From Sinomonas mesophila (GTDB taxonomy: Bacteria > Actinomycetota > Actinomycetes > Actinomycetales > Micrococcaceae): a stretch of 64,000 nt of DNA. The stretch covers positions 395,069 through 459,068 of the forward strand of contig NZ_MTIC01000003.1 of the NCBI RefSeq assembly GCF_001999765.1. The letters are read 5' to 3'. Shown here piece after piece: positions 52,904 to 61,384 of the stretch; position 1 is the first letter of the stretch; every line of letters starts with the position of its first letter. The notes under the pieces are model-generated. The model saw only the letters and a program-made list of their open reading frames with translations, was not told the origin of the DNA and ran no database searches. The translations under genes and the position numbers were made by a program.

Positions 52904-54406
52904 TCAGCCCTGTGAGGGCTCCATCTCCCGGTCTGCGCCCGCCTTCGAGCCCGCGGCGCGTCGGCGCAGCCAGCTGCCCGCCGCGATGACGGCCACGAGC
53001 CCGAAGGTGCTCAGGAGCTGCCCGCGCGAGTCCTCCGCTGCGAGGCCGACGGCGAAGATCGCCGCGAGCAGCGCCATGCCGACGCCGGTCAGCCAGGGGA
53101 AGCCCGCCATGCGCAGGGGCAGGACATCCTGGGCGCTGTCGTCGCCTGCCCCGCCCTGGGCGACCGCCCGATCCGCGCGCCGGCGCAGCACGAACTGCGA
53201 GACGAGCGCCGAGCCCCACACGACGAGGCACGTCGAGCCGACGAAGTTCAGCAGGAGCGGCAGCACCTGTTCGGGGAAGAGGAGCTCGAGGACGGTCGCG
53301 ACGAAGCCGAAGGCCACGGACGCGAGGACAGCCACGGCGGGCACCTTCGCCCCCGTGAGCCAGACGAGGGCGCGCGGCGCCTCCCCGCGCTCGGCGAGCG
53401 AGAAGATCATGCGCGAGGCGCCATAGAGGTTCGCATTGAGCGCCGAGAGGAGGGCGACGACGGCCACGAGGGTGATCGCGGAGGCGGCGCCGGGCATCCC
53501 GGCGGCCTCGAGCACGGCCGCGAACGGGCTCTTGAGCCCGGGCGACGTCCACGGGACCACGGCGGCGATGACGAAGATCGAGCCCACGTAGAACACGAGG
53601 ATGCGGGCCACGACCGTCTTGACCGCCCTGGCGACGCTCTTGGCGGGGTCGCGGGTCTCGGCCGCGGCCACCGAGACGATCTCCGTGCCGCCGAACGCGA
53701 AGGCGACGACGAACAGGCCCGTCGCGATGCCTGCCAGGCCGTTCGGCGCGAAGCCGTCCGCCGTGAGGTTGGCGAGCCCGGGCGACTCGGCGCCGGGGAT
53801 CCAGCCGAACAGGAGCGCAGCGCCGACGAGGAGGAACACGACGATCGCGACGACCTTGAGGAGCGCGAACCAGAACTCGAACTCGCCGAAGTTCTTCACG
53901 CCCGTGAGGTTCACGGCGGTGAAGACGCCCATGAAGACGAGAGCCATGAGCCAGACGGGCACGGCCGGGACGAGCGTCGAGAGCAGGCCGGCGGCCCCGA
54001 GTGCCTCGGCGGCGATGACGACGACGAGCTGGAGCCACCAGAGCCAGCCCACCGTGGCGCCGGCCACGCTGCCGAGCGCCTTGGAGGTGTACACGGAGAA
54101 GGCGCCGCTGTTGGGGTTGGCGGCGGCCATCTCGCCGAGGGCCCACATCACGATGATGATGAGCGTCCCGGCCACGAGGTAGGAGACGAGCACGGCGGGC
54201 CCTGCGGCCTGGATGCCGGCGCCGGAGCCGATGAAGAGGCCAGCCCCGATCGCGCTGCCGAGGCCCATCATGGTGAGCTGCCGCGGGGACATCGAGTGAC
54301 CGAGCCGGGCGTCCGCCGTCGGCCGGGCCTCGGTGGGCCCGGCCGTGGACGAGGCTGCCGTCGACGCCTGCGTCGCGAGCCCGTCTGCAGTGTGCATTGC
54401 TGTCAT
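52904..54406 (-). CDS. Amino acid permease (APC superfamily, AAT type)
   Basis: A 500-residue permease with 12 spans. The AAT signature is LTMMGLGSAIGAGLFIGSGAGIQAAGPA in span 1 and GEMAAANPNSGAFSVYTSKALG after span 2; GTEIVSVAAAETRDPAKSVARA follows span 6. It is divergent from the Lrp/AsnC gene, which probably controls it. ATG 54406 with AAAGACGG upstream; ATG 54397 is an alternative. Substrate unknown. Confidence 0.9.
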   Translation of the reverse strand: MTAMHTADGLATQASTAASSTAGPTEARPTADARLGHSMSPRQLTMMGLGSAIGAGLFIGSGAGIQAAGPAVLVSYLVAGTLIIIVMWALGEMAAANPNSGAFSVYTSKALGSVAGATVGWLWWLQLVVVIAAEALGAAGLLSTLVPAVPVWLMALVFMGVFTAVNLTGVKNFGEFEFWFALLKVVAIVVFLLVGAALLFGWIPGAESPGLANLTADGFAPNGLAGIATGLFVVAFAFGGTEIVSVAAAETRDPAKSVARAVKTVVARILVFYVGSIFVIAAVVPWTSPGLKSPFAAVLEAAGMPGAASAITLVAVVALLSALNANLYGASRMIFSLAERGEAPRALVWLTGAKVPAVAVLASVAFGFVATVLELLFPEQVLPLLLNFVGSTCLVVWGSALVSQFVLRRRADRAVAQGGAGDDSAQDVLPLRMAGFPWLTGVGMALLAAIFAVGLAAEDSRGQLLSTFGLVAVIAAGSWLRRRAAGSKAGADREMEPSQG

Positions 54407-54565
54407 ATCCGTCTTTCGGAGTGCGGTGCCCGGGCGCCGGATGGGCGCCGCGGGCCAGAGGACGTCGATGACGATAGCGCCTTTCGCCGCGGCGTGTGTG
54501 GTGCATCTCACGCCCCTGTGCATCCTGTGCAGTCTCGGTCCCAACCCGCCGCTCCAGCTACACAT

Positions 54566-54606
54566 ATTGCGCAGTGCATGCATGGTGGCGCATCAATCTG
54601 TAGCAT
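54566..54606 (+). promoter_or_regulatory. Divergent permease/Lrp control region
   Basis: An imperfect dyad of TTGCGCA and GGCGCATCAA arms flanks a TGCATGCA centre, and TAGCAT (54601-54606) is a possible -10 for the lrp gene. TGTGCA-like motifs recur further left (54480-54545). Lrp/AsnC proteins bind such degenerate dyads, but no single site is certain. Confidence 0.35.
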
Positions 54607-54651
54607 CGTGCCGACCGCCCCGCGGGGGCAGGACGAGGGACGGAGGGCCCC

Positions 54652-55122
54652 ATGAAGGTCGACGAGCTGGACGCGCGGATTGTGAGGCTCTTCACGGACG
54701 AGCAGCGGATGTCCGTGCTCGAGGCCTCGCGCATCCTCAAGGTCGCCAGGGCCACGGTCCAGGCCCGCCTCGACCGCATGGTCTCGAGCGGTGTCATCGC
54801 CCGCTGGGCGCCCCAGCCCGAGCCCCGGGCGTTCGGCTTCCCGGTCGTCGCGTACTGCGCGCTCACGATCCACCAGGACTTCGGGCACGACGCCGTCGCC
54901 GCAGCGCTCGCCAGAATTCCCGAAGTGCTCGAGGTGCACACCGTCTCGGGGGACAGCGACCTCATGGCCCGGGTCGCCGCCCGGTCCAACGCCGACCTCC
55001 AGCGGGTGCTGGACGCCGTCACCGCAACCAAGGCCGTGGTCCGCTCGTCCTCGGTGATCGTGCTCAACACGCATTTCGAGGGCCGCACCCTCCCGCTCCT
55101 CGAGGCCGCCGCGCGCCGCTGA
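54652..55122 (+). CDS. Lrp/AsnC-family transcriptional regulator
   Basis: A 156-residue regulator. The N-terminal helix-turn-helix (ELDARIVRLFTDEQRMSVLEASRI, VARATVQARLDRMVSSGVIARW) is followed by an AsnC ligand-binding domain (VLEVHTVSGDSDLMARVAARS). It is divergent from the amino-acid permease, the typical target arrangement. GGAGGGCCC precedes the ATG. A hairpin at 55146-55163 ends the gene. Confidence 0.92.
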   Translation: MKVDELDARIVRLFTDEQRMSVLEASRILKVARATVQARLDRMVSSGVIARWAPQPEPRAFGFPVVAYCALTIHQDFGHDAVAAALARIPEVLEVHTVSGDSDLMARVAARSNADLQRVLDAVTATKAVVRSSSVIVLNTHFEGRTLPLLEAAARR

Positions 55123-55145
55123 CGAGCCGCGCGTGCACAGGACGA

Positions 55146-55163
55146 CGCACGCGCTCGCGTGCG
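55146..55163 (+). terminator. Hairpin after the lrp gene
   Basis: CGCACGCG at 55146-55153 and CGCGTGCG at 55156-55163 pair perfectly around two bases; flanking bases extend the stem imperfectly. It lies between the lrp stop and the -35 box of the nad operon. Confidence 0.55.
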
Positions 55164-55173
55164 CGTCATCATG

Positions 55174-55227
55174 TTGCACCGGCGCGCGGCCCGCGCGTAT
55201 GATCACTTAAAGTCATTTTGACTTTAA
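55174..55227 (+). promoter_or_regulatory. nad operon promoter with NrtR-type operator
   Basis: TTGCAC (55174-55179) and TATGAT (55198-55203) are 18 bases apart, a canonical housekeeping promoter. Immediately downstream, TTAAAGTCA (55207-55215) and TGACTTTAA (55219-55227) make a perfect 9-3-9 palindrome over the expected transcription start. A bound repressor would block RNA polymerase. The first gene encodes an NrtR-type protein, so this is its likely autoregulatory site. Confidence 0.85.
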
Positions 55228-55295
55228 CTAGCGGTGAAGGCGCAGCGACGTTCCGACGCAGGCCTCACTGCACGCACCCAGCCTGAGGAGGTGGC

Positions 55296-56039
55296 ATGGC
55301 CCCCGCGCCGTTCCCGGTCGCCGTCGGCGGCGCTAACGTCGCCGAGCGCGCGCAGCTCCCGCCGTCGCTCGCCATCTCCACGGTGATCTTCGCGCTCAAA
55401 CCGGCCCCCGACGGCCGGCCGACGCTCTGGGTGCCGCTCGTGCGACGGGTCCGCGAGCCCTACCGCGGATCCTGGGCCCTCCCGGGCGGCCCGCTCACCG
55501 CGAGCGAGTCCCTCGAGGACGCCGCGCGTCGGAACCTCGCCGAGACGACGGGCCTCGACCCGGCCTACCTCGAGCAGCTCTACGCCTTCGGCGGGCTGCG
55601 GCGCGCCAACCGCCCGGACATCGGGAGCCAGCGCGTCGTCTCGATCGTCTACTGGGCCCTCGTGCGGGCCCACGAGACGGAGTTTGGGGGAGAGCTGGGC
55701 GAGGAGCGGGACAACGTCGCGTGGCACCCCGCCGAGCCCTCGCACGGCGGACCCGCAGAGCTGGCGTTCGACCACCGCGAGATCGTGGACTACGCGCTCT
55801 GGCGCCTCCGGAACAAGATCGAGTACGCGCAGGTCGCGTACCACGTCCTCGGCGAGATGTTCACCCTCGCCCAGCTCCGCGAGGTGCACGAGGCCGTCCT
55901 CGGCCGCAGCCTCGACCCCGCCAACTTCCGCCGCCAGCTCAAGGGCACCGCCGACCTCGAAGCCACCGAGCACTACCTCGAGGGCGGCCGGCACCGCCCC
56001 CCACGCCTCTACCGCTACACGGGCCCGCGCGGCCTCTGA
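55296..56039 (+). CDS. nrtR: NrtR/NdnR-type Nudix-related repressor of NAD synthesis
   Basis: A 247-residue regulator with a Nudix-like ligand domain (residues about 22-150, SWALPGGPLTASESLEDAARRNLAETTGL) and a C-terminal winged helix (YHVLGEMFTLAQLREVHEAVLG, DPANFRRQLKG). The Nudix box has AARRNLAETTGL where active hydrolases have REL-x2-E, so it should sense ADP-ribose-type NAD derivatives and not hydrolyse them. In Corynebacterium NdnR heads an ndnR-nadA-nadC-nadS operon and represses it; the same order, with nadB added, occurs here. GAGGAGG precedes the ATG. Confidence 0.92.
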   Translation: MAPAPFPVAVGGANVAERAQLPPSLAISTVIFALKPAPDGRPTLWVPLVRRVREPYRGSWALPGGPLTASESLEDAARRNLAETTGLDPAYLEQLYAFGGLRRANRPDIGSQRVVSIVYWALVRAHETEFGGELGEERDNVAWHPAEPSHGGPAELAFDHREIVDYALWRLRNKIEYAQVAYHVLGEMFTLAQLREVHEAVLGRSLDPANFRRQLKGTADLEATEHYLEGGRHRPPRLYRYTGPRGL

Positions 56040-56097
56040 TTCCCCTTCTCCTTCCCTTCGTCTGTCCCTCGTCCGCACCCCCCACCAGGAGCACGCC

Positions 56098-57417
56098 ATG
56101 ACCTCGGTCGCCACCAGCATCAGCCTCATCACCCGCGCCGAGGCGGAGCGCGGGCTCAAGGGAAGCCCCGGCGCGTCCGCGGGGAGCACGTGTGGCGCGG
56201 ACCTCGCCAAGGGCCCGTGGGAGTTCGACGCCGCCGAGGCCCTGCGCGGGCTGCCCGCCTACGGCCCCGGCGCCTCAGTCGGCGACGTCGCCCCCGCCTC
56301 GACGCCCCGCCAGGGCCAGCTGCCGCAGGAGTACCGCGACGCGCCCGAGGCCGAGCTGCACGAGCGCATCCGCGCGGCCAAGGCCACGCTCGGGGACCGC
56401 GTCGTGGTCCTCGGCCACTTCTACCAGCGCGACGAGGTCGTCGAGCACGCCGACTTCGTGGGCGACTCCTTCCAGCTCGCCAACGCCGCGCTGACCCGGC
56501 CGGACGCCGAGGCCATCGTCTTCTGCGGCGTCCACTTCATGGCCGAGACCGCGGACATCCTCTCGCGCGACGACCAGGCGGTGATCCTGCCCAACCTCGC
56601 GGCCGGCTGCTCGATGGCGGACATGGCGGACATCGACTCCGTCGAGGCCTGCTGGGCCCAGCTCGAGGAGCTCTTCGGCACCGAGCCGGACGAGGATGGC
56701 CGCGTCCCGGTCATCCCCGTGACGTACATGAACTCCTCGGCCGCGCTCAAGGGCTTCTGCGGCGAGCGCGGCGGGATCGTGTGCACGTCGTCGAACGCCG
56801 CCACGGTGCTCGAGTGGGCCTTCGAGCGGGCTCAGCGCGTCCTGTTCTTCCCGGACCAGCACCTGGGCCGCAACACGGCCAAGGCCATGGGCGTGCCGCT
56901 GGCGCAGATGCCGATGTGGAGCCCGCGCAAGCCCTGGGGCGGCACCGATCCTGAGACCCTCCAGGACGCCCGCGTCATCCTGTGGCACGGCTTCTGCTCC
57001 GTGCACAAGCGCTTCAGCGTCGCCCAGATCGAAAAGGCCCGCGCCGAGTACCCAGGCGTGCGCGTCATCGTGCACCCCGAGTGCCCCATGGAGGTCGTCG
57101 ACGCCGCGGACGAGTACGGCTCCACCGACTACATCCGCAAGGCGATCGCCCGCGCCGAGGAGCCCACGGTCTTCGCGATCGGCACCGAGATCAACCTCGT
57201 CAACCGCCTCGCGGCCGAGTACCCGCAGCACACGATCTTCTGCCTCGACCCGGTGATCTGCCCGTGCTCGACGATGTACCGGATCCACCCCGGCTACCTC
57301 GCCTGGGTCCTCGAGGGCCTCGTCGAGGGCGAGGTCCGCAACCGCATCGAGGTCCCCGCCGAGGTCGCCGGGACGGCGCGCGTGGCCCTCGAGCGCATGC
57401 TGGCGGCGCGGCCGTGA
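56098..57417 (+). CDS. nadA: Quinolinate synthase NadA
   Basis: Condenses iminoaspartate and dihydroxyacetone phosphate to quinolinate on a 4Fe-4S cluster. The 439-residue length includes about 85 extra N-terminal residues relative to E. coli NadA (347). Cluster Cys lie in IVFCGVHFMAETAD (about 143), ILWHGFCSVHKRF (about 300) and the CPCSTM segment (388 or 390). VVLGHFYQRDEVVEHADFVG is the substrate loop. CCAGGAG precedes the ATG; GTGA overlap with nadB. Confidence 0.95.
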   Translation: MTSVATSISLITRAEAERGLKGSPGASAGSTCGADLAKGPWEFDAAEALRGLPAYGPGASVGDVAPASTPRQGQLPQEYRDAPEAELHERIRAAKATLGDRVVVLGHFYQRDEVVEHADFVGDSFQLANAALTRPDAEAIVFCGVHFMAETADILSRDDQAVILPNLAAGCSMADMADIDSVEACWAQLEELFGTEPDEDGRVPVIPVTYMNSSAALKGFCGERGGIVCTSSNAATVLEWAFERAQRVLFFPDQHLGRNTAKAMGVPLAQMPMWSPRKPWGGTDPETLQDARVILWHGFCSVHKRFSVAQIEKARAEYPGVRVIVHPECPMEVVDAADEYGSTDYIRKAIARAEEPTVFAIGTEINLVNRLAAEYPQHTIFCLDPVICPCSTMYRIHPGYLAWVLEGLVEGEVRNRIEVPAEVAGTARVALERMLAARP

Positions 57418-59189
57418 CCAGCACGCCGCTGCGGCTCGGGGCGCCGGGGCGCACCATGCGGTCCCGCACGACGCCTACCCGTCGCCTTGTCGTCGTGGGC
57501 AGCGGCGTCGCCGGGCTCGTCGCGGCGATCCGCGCTGCTGCACCCAGCGCGGGCGCGCCCTCGGCCGACGTCGTCCTGCTCACCAAGGCGGGCCTCGAGG
57601 ACAGCAACAGCATGCTCGCCCAGGGCGGGTTCGCCGCCGTGCTGCCCGAAGGGCAGCGCGCGCCGGGCGACACCGTCGCGAGCCACGTCGCCGACACGCT
57701 CGCCGCCGGTGCGGGGCACGGGGACCGGGCCGCCGTCGAGGCCATGTGCGCCCGCGCCGCAGAGGCCGTGGACGGCCTCATGGCCCACGGCGTCGTGTTC
57801 GACCGCGGCGCGGACGGCCGGCTCGCCCTCGGCCTCGAGGCCGCGCACGCCTTCCCGCGGATCCTGCACGCGGGAGGCGACGCGAGCGGCGCGGGCATCA
57901 CGCGCGCCCTCGCGGACGCCGTCCGCCTCCTCGCCGCGCAGGGCCGGGTCGAGATCGTCGAGGGCGCCATGGCCACCGAGCTCGTGCTCGACGCCGGCCG
58001 GGTCGCCGGGGTGGAGTACGTGGCCGCGGGCGCCCGTCACGTCCTCGACGCCGACGCCGTCCTCCTCGCCACCGGGGGAGCGGGCCAGCTCTTCGCCCAG
58101 ACGACGAACCCGGCCGTGGCGACGGGCGACGGCGTCGCGCTCGCCTTCCGCGCCGGGGCGCTCCTGGCCGACCTCGAGTTCTACCAGTTCCACCCGACCG
58201 CCCTCCAGACCGTGGGCCCCGACGGGCGGCTGCGCTCCCAGCTCGTCTCCGAAGCCGTGCGCGGCGAGGGCGCCGTGATCCGGGACGCCCGCGGCCGCCG
58301 CTTCGTGGCCGACTACCACCCGCTCGGCGAGCTCGCGCCCCGGGACGCGGTCTCCCGCGCCCTCGCCCTGCACCGCCGTGCCGGGCACGGTCAGGCGTTC
58401 CTCGACGCCACCGGGCTCGAGGATGCCCACGGCCGTGGGTTCCTCGCTCGGCGCTTCCCGGGCCTCGACGCCATGACCCGCGCCGCGGGCTTCGACTGGC
58501 GCCGCGAGCTGCTCCCGATCGGGCCCGCCGCCCACTACTGGATGGGCGGCATCGTGACGGACCTCGATGGCGCGACGAGCATCCCGGGCCTCTACGCCGC
58601 CGGCGAGGCCGCGCGGACCGGGGTCCACGGGGCCAACCGTCTCGCCTCGAACTCGCTGCTCGAGGGCGCCGTGTTCGCCGCGCGGGCCGTTGAGCATTTC
58701 CTGGCCGGCGAGGCGCTCGCGTGGCCCGCTGCCGCGGCGGACGCCCGGACCGGCCTCCTAGGGGAAGCGGGCGGGGCGCGGCTGCCCCTGCCTGGCGACG
58801 ACCAGCTCCAGGAGCCCGAGTTCAGCGCGTCGCCCGAGCTCCTCTCCGGCGACGCCGGACGGGCGAGGCTCGCGGCTGCCATGGAGGCCGACGCCGGGGT
58901 CCTGCGCGACGCGGACGGACTCGCACGCCTCGCCCGGACGCTTGGCGCGTGGTCCTCCGACGACCCCGAGACGGCCAACCTCCTGACCCTCGGCCGGCTC
59001 CTCACGGCAGCGGCCTCGGCGCGCGAGGAGTCGCTCGGCGCCCACTTCCGCCTCGACTTCCCCCAGCGGCGCCTCGCGCGCCGCGCCGACCCTCTCACCG
59101 CCGTCGGCGACCAGCTCTTCGGCGAGACCGCAGCGTCGGCGAGGATCGGCGTCGTCCGCCAGCCCGCGCTGGCAGGAAGGACCGCCTGA
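57414..59189 (+). CDS. nadB: L-aspartate oxidase NadB
   Basis: FAD enzyme that makes iminoaspartate for NadA. The 591-residue protein shows the dinucleotide fold RLVVVGSGVAGLVAAIRAA, SNSMLAQGGFAAVLPEG, the active-site segments FYQFHPTALQ and LVSEAVRGEGAVIRD, and the ANRLASNSLLEGAVFAARAV signature. GTG overlaps the nadA stop. Corynebacterium glutamicum lacks nadB in its operon, so this is the fuller form. Confidence 0.94.
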   Translation: MTSTPLRLGAPGRTMRSRTTPTRRLVVVGSGVAGLVAAIRAAAPSAGAPSADVVLLTKAGLEDSNSMLAQGGFAAVLPEGQRAPGDTVASHVADTLAAGAGHGDRAAVEAMCARAAEAVDGLMAHGVVFDRGADGRLALGLEAAHAFPRILHAGGDASGAGITRALADAVRLLAAQGRVEIVEGAMATELVLDAGRVAGVEYVAAGARHVLDADAVLLATGGAGQLFAQTTNPAVATGDGVALAFRAGALLADLEFYQFHPTALQTVGPDGRLRSQLVSEAVRGEGAVIRDARGRRFVADYHPLGELAPRDAVSRALALHRRAGHGQAFLDATGLEDAHGRGFLARRFPGLDAMTRAAGFDWRRELLPIGPAAHYWMGGIVTDLDGATSIPGLYAAGEAARTGVHGANRLASNSLLEGAVFAARAVEHFLAGEALAWPAAAADARTGLLGEAGGARLPLPGDDQLQEPEFSASPELLSGDAGRARLAAAMEADAGVLRDADGLARLARTLGAWSSDDPETANLLTLGRLLTAAASAREESLGAHFRLDFPQRRLARRADPLTAVGDQLFGETAASARIGVVRQPALAGRTA

Positions 59190-59190
59190 C

Positions 59191-60159
59191 ATGACACCCG
59201 CAGCCCCTACGCCCTCCGCGACGACGGCCCCGGCGCCGGCCCCCATCAGGCTCGCCCCGGCCCCCATCCCACTCGCCCCCGTCCCGCTGGCGCCCGCCGC
59301 CGTGCGACGCGTCCTCGAGGCCGCCTACGCCGAGGACACCCCGAGCGGCGACCTCACGTCGCTCCTGCTCATCCCCGCCGGCGCCCGCGCAACGGCCGAG
59401 CTGCGCGCCCGCGAGGCCGGCGTGCTCTCGGGCGGGCCGATCGCGGAGGCCGGCTTCCGGCTCCACGACCCCGCGGCCGAGGTCGAGCTCCTCGTCGCCG
59501 AGGGGGAGGCCTTCGGCCCCGGGACGGTCCTCGCGCGCGTCACCGGGGAAGCCAGGGCCATCCTCACGGCCGAGCGGGTCGTGCTCAACCTCCTCCAGCG
59601 CATGAGTGCGATCGCAGCGCTCACGGCACAGTACGTCGCGCTCACGGCGGGGACGAAGGCCAGGATCGTGGACACGCGCAAGACGACGCCCGGCCTCCGG
59701 GAGCTCGAGCGCTACGCCGTGCGCTGCGGCGGAGGGCGCAACCACCGCTTCAGCCTCTCCGACGCCGTCATGGCCAAGGACAACCACCTCGCCGTGCTCA
59801 CGGGCGGCGACCCCTCGCGGCTCACCGAGGTCCTCCGTGCCGCGCGCGAGCGCCTCGGCCACACGACGCATGTCGAGGTCGAGGTGGACCGGATCGAGCA
59901 GATCGAGCCCGTGCTCGCGGCCGGGGTCGACACGATCATGCTCGACAACTTCACGCCCGCCGAGCTGCGCGAGGGCGTCGCGCTCATCGCCGGGCGGGCC
60001 ATCGTCGAGGCGAGCGGCGGCGTGAACCTCACGACCGTCGCGGAGATCGCCGCGACCGGCGTCGACGTCATCTCTGTCGGGGCACTGACCCACTCCGTCG
60101 TCAACCTGGATCTGGGCCTCGACGTCGTGATCGAGCCCGGGGAAACGGACCGGCCATGA
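59191..60159 (+). CDS. nadC: Nicotinate-nucleotide pyrophosphorylase (carboxylating) NadC
   Basis: Converts quinolinate and PRPP to nicotinate mononucleotide. The 322 residues include a Pro/Ala-rich N-terminal extension of about 30. Family landmarks are AYAEDTPSGDLTSLL, ERVVLNLLQRMSAIA, ARIVDTRKTTPGLRELERYAVRCGGGRNHR and VEASGGVNL. Starts one base after the nadB stop; ATGA overlap with nadS. Confidence 0.95.
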   Translation: MTPAAPTPSATTAPAPAPIRLAPAPIPLAPVPLAPAAVRRVLEAAYAEDTPSGDLTSLLLIPAGARATAELRAREAGVLSGGPIAEAGFRLHDPAAEVELLVAEGEAFGPGTVLARVTGEARAILTAERVVLNLLQRMSAIAALTAQYVALTAGTKARIVDTRKTTPGLRELERYAVRCGGGRNHRFSLSDAVMAKDNHLAVLTGGDPSRLTEVLRAARERLGHTTHVEVEVDRIEQIEPVLAAGVDTIMLDNFTPAELREGVALIAGRAIVEASGGVNLTTVAEIAATGVDVISVGALTHSVVNLDLGLDVVIEPGETDRP

Positions 60160-61313
60160 TCTACCTCGATGCCGCCGCGACGACCCCGGTCCGCCGTGAG
60201 GTGCTCGAGGCCATGTGGCCCTACCTCACGGGGGACTTCGGGAACGCGTCGAGCCACCATGAGCTCGGGGCGAGGGCGCACGAGGCCCTCGAGGGCGCGC
60301 GGGCCGAGGTCGCCGGCGTCCTGGGCTGCCGCCCCTCGGAGGTGACCTTCACGTCGGGCGGGACCGAGGCGGACAACCTTGCCGTGAAGGGCATCGCGCT
60401 TGCGCGCCGCGCCGCCGATCCGCGCCGGACGCGCATCGCCGTGAGCGCCATCGAACACCCGGCAGTGCTCGAGTCCGCGCGGAGCCTCGCCCGCCTGCAC
60501 GGGTTCGCCGTCGACGTCGTTCCGGTCGACGCCCAGGGGCGGGTCGCGCCCGAGGCCCTGGCCGGGCTCCTCGGACCCGAGACGGCCGTCGCCTCGGTCA
60601 TGTACGCGAACAACGAGGTCGGCACCGTGCAGCCCGCGGCCGAGCTCTCCGCCGTCGCCCGCGCCGCGCGCGTCCCCTTCCACACGGACGCCGTCCAGGC
60701 CGCAGGCTGGCTCCCGCTCGGCGTGGGTGAGCTCGGCGTCGACGCCCTCAGCATCTCGGGGCACAAGCTCGGCGCGCCGAAGGGCGTCGGCGCGCTCTTC
60801 GTCGCGGGGCGCACGGTCGTTGAGCCCCTGATCGACGGCGGCGGGCAGGAGCGCGGGCTGCGCTCCGGGACGGAGAATGTCGCGGGCGCCGTCGCGCTCG
60901 CCACCGCGCTGCGGCTCGCCGAGCAGGAGCGTACGACGGCTGGGGAGCGGCTTGCGCTCCTGCGGGACCGGTTCATCGGGCGGGTGCTCGACTCCGTTCC
61001 CGATGCGGTGCTCACGGGGCACCCGACGGAGAGGCTCCCGGGCAGCGCGTCGTTCTGCTTCCCGCGCGTCAGCGGCGAGTCGGTGCTGCTCGAGCTCGAG
61101 CGGCGGGGTGTCGTATGCTCCTCCGGCTCCGCCTGTGCTGCCGGCTCGAGCGATCCTTCGCACGTCCTACTCGCGCTCGGCCTCGAGCCCGCCGTGGCCC
61201 AGACAGCGGTGCGCTTCACGCTCCCCGGCACCGTGACCGCCGAGGAGCTCGACGCCGCCTCGGCCGCCGTGATCGAGGCCCACGACGTCGTGGCTGGACT
61301 CGGCATGCGCTGA
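60156..61313 (+). CDS. nadS: NifS-like cysteine desulfurase NadS
   Basis: PLP-dependent cysteine desulfurase of 385 residues, expected to supply sulfur for the NadA iron-sulfur cluster. It has MIYLDAAATTPVRREVLEAM at the start, TFTSGGTEADNLAVKG, the PLP lysine in SISGHKLGAPKGVGAL and the sulfur-accepting Cys in SSGSACAAGSSDPSHV. Last gene of the nad operon. ATCAC/GTGAT bases (61316-61339) after the stop may form a terminator with the convergent HNH gene. Confidence 0.93.
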   Translation: MIYLDAAATTPVRREVLEAMWPYLTGDFGNASSHHELGARAHEALEGARAEVAGVLGCRPSEVTFTSGGTEADNLAVKGIALARRAADPRRTRIAVSAIEHPAVLESARSLARLHGFAVDVVPVDAQGRVAPEALAGLLGPETAVASVMYANNEVGTVQPAAELSAVARAARVPFHTDAVQAAGWLPLGVGELGVDALSISGHKLGAPKGVGALFVAGRTVVEPLIDGGGQERGLRSGTENVAGAVALATALRLAEQERTTAGERLALLRDRFIGRVLDSVPDAVLTGHPTERLPGSASFCFPRVSGESVLLELERRGVVCSSGSACAAGSSDPSHVLLALGLEPAVAQTAVRFTLPGTVTAEELDAASAAVIEAHDVVAGLGMR

Positions 61314-61384
61314 ATCACTCGCAGTGCCACGCGGTGATCAGCCGCGATGGTTCGGGAGGTGAGCCGCAGCAGGCAGCCAGCCCG

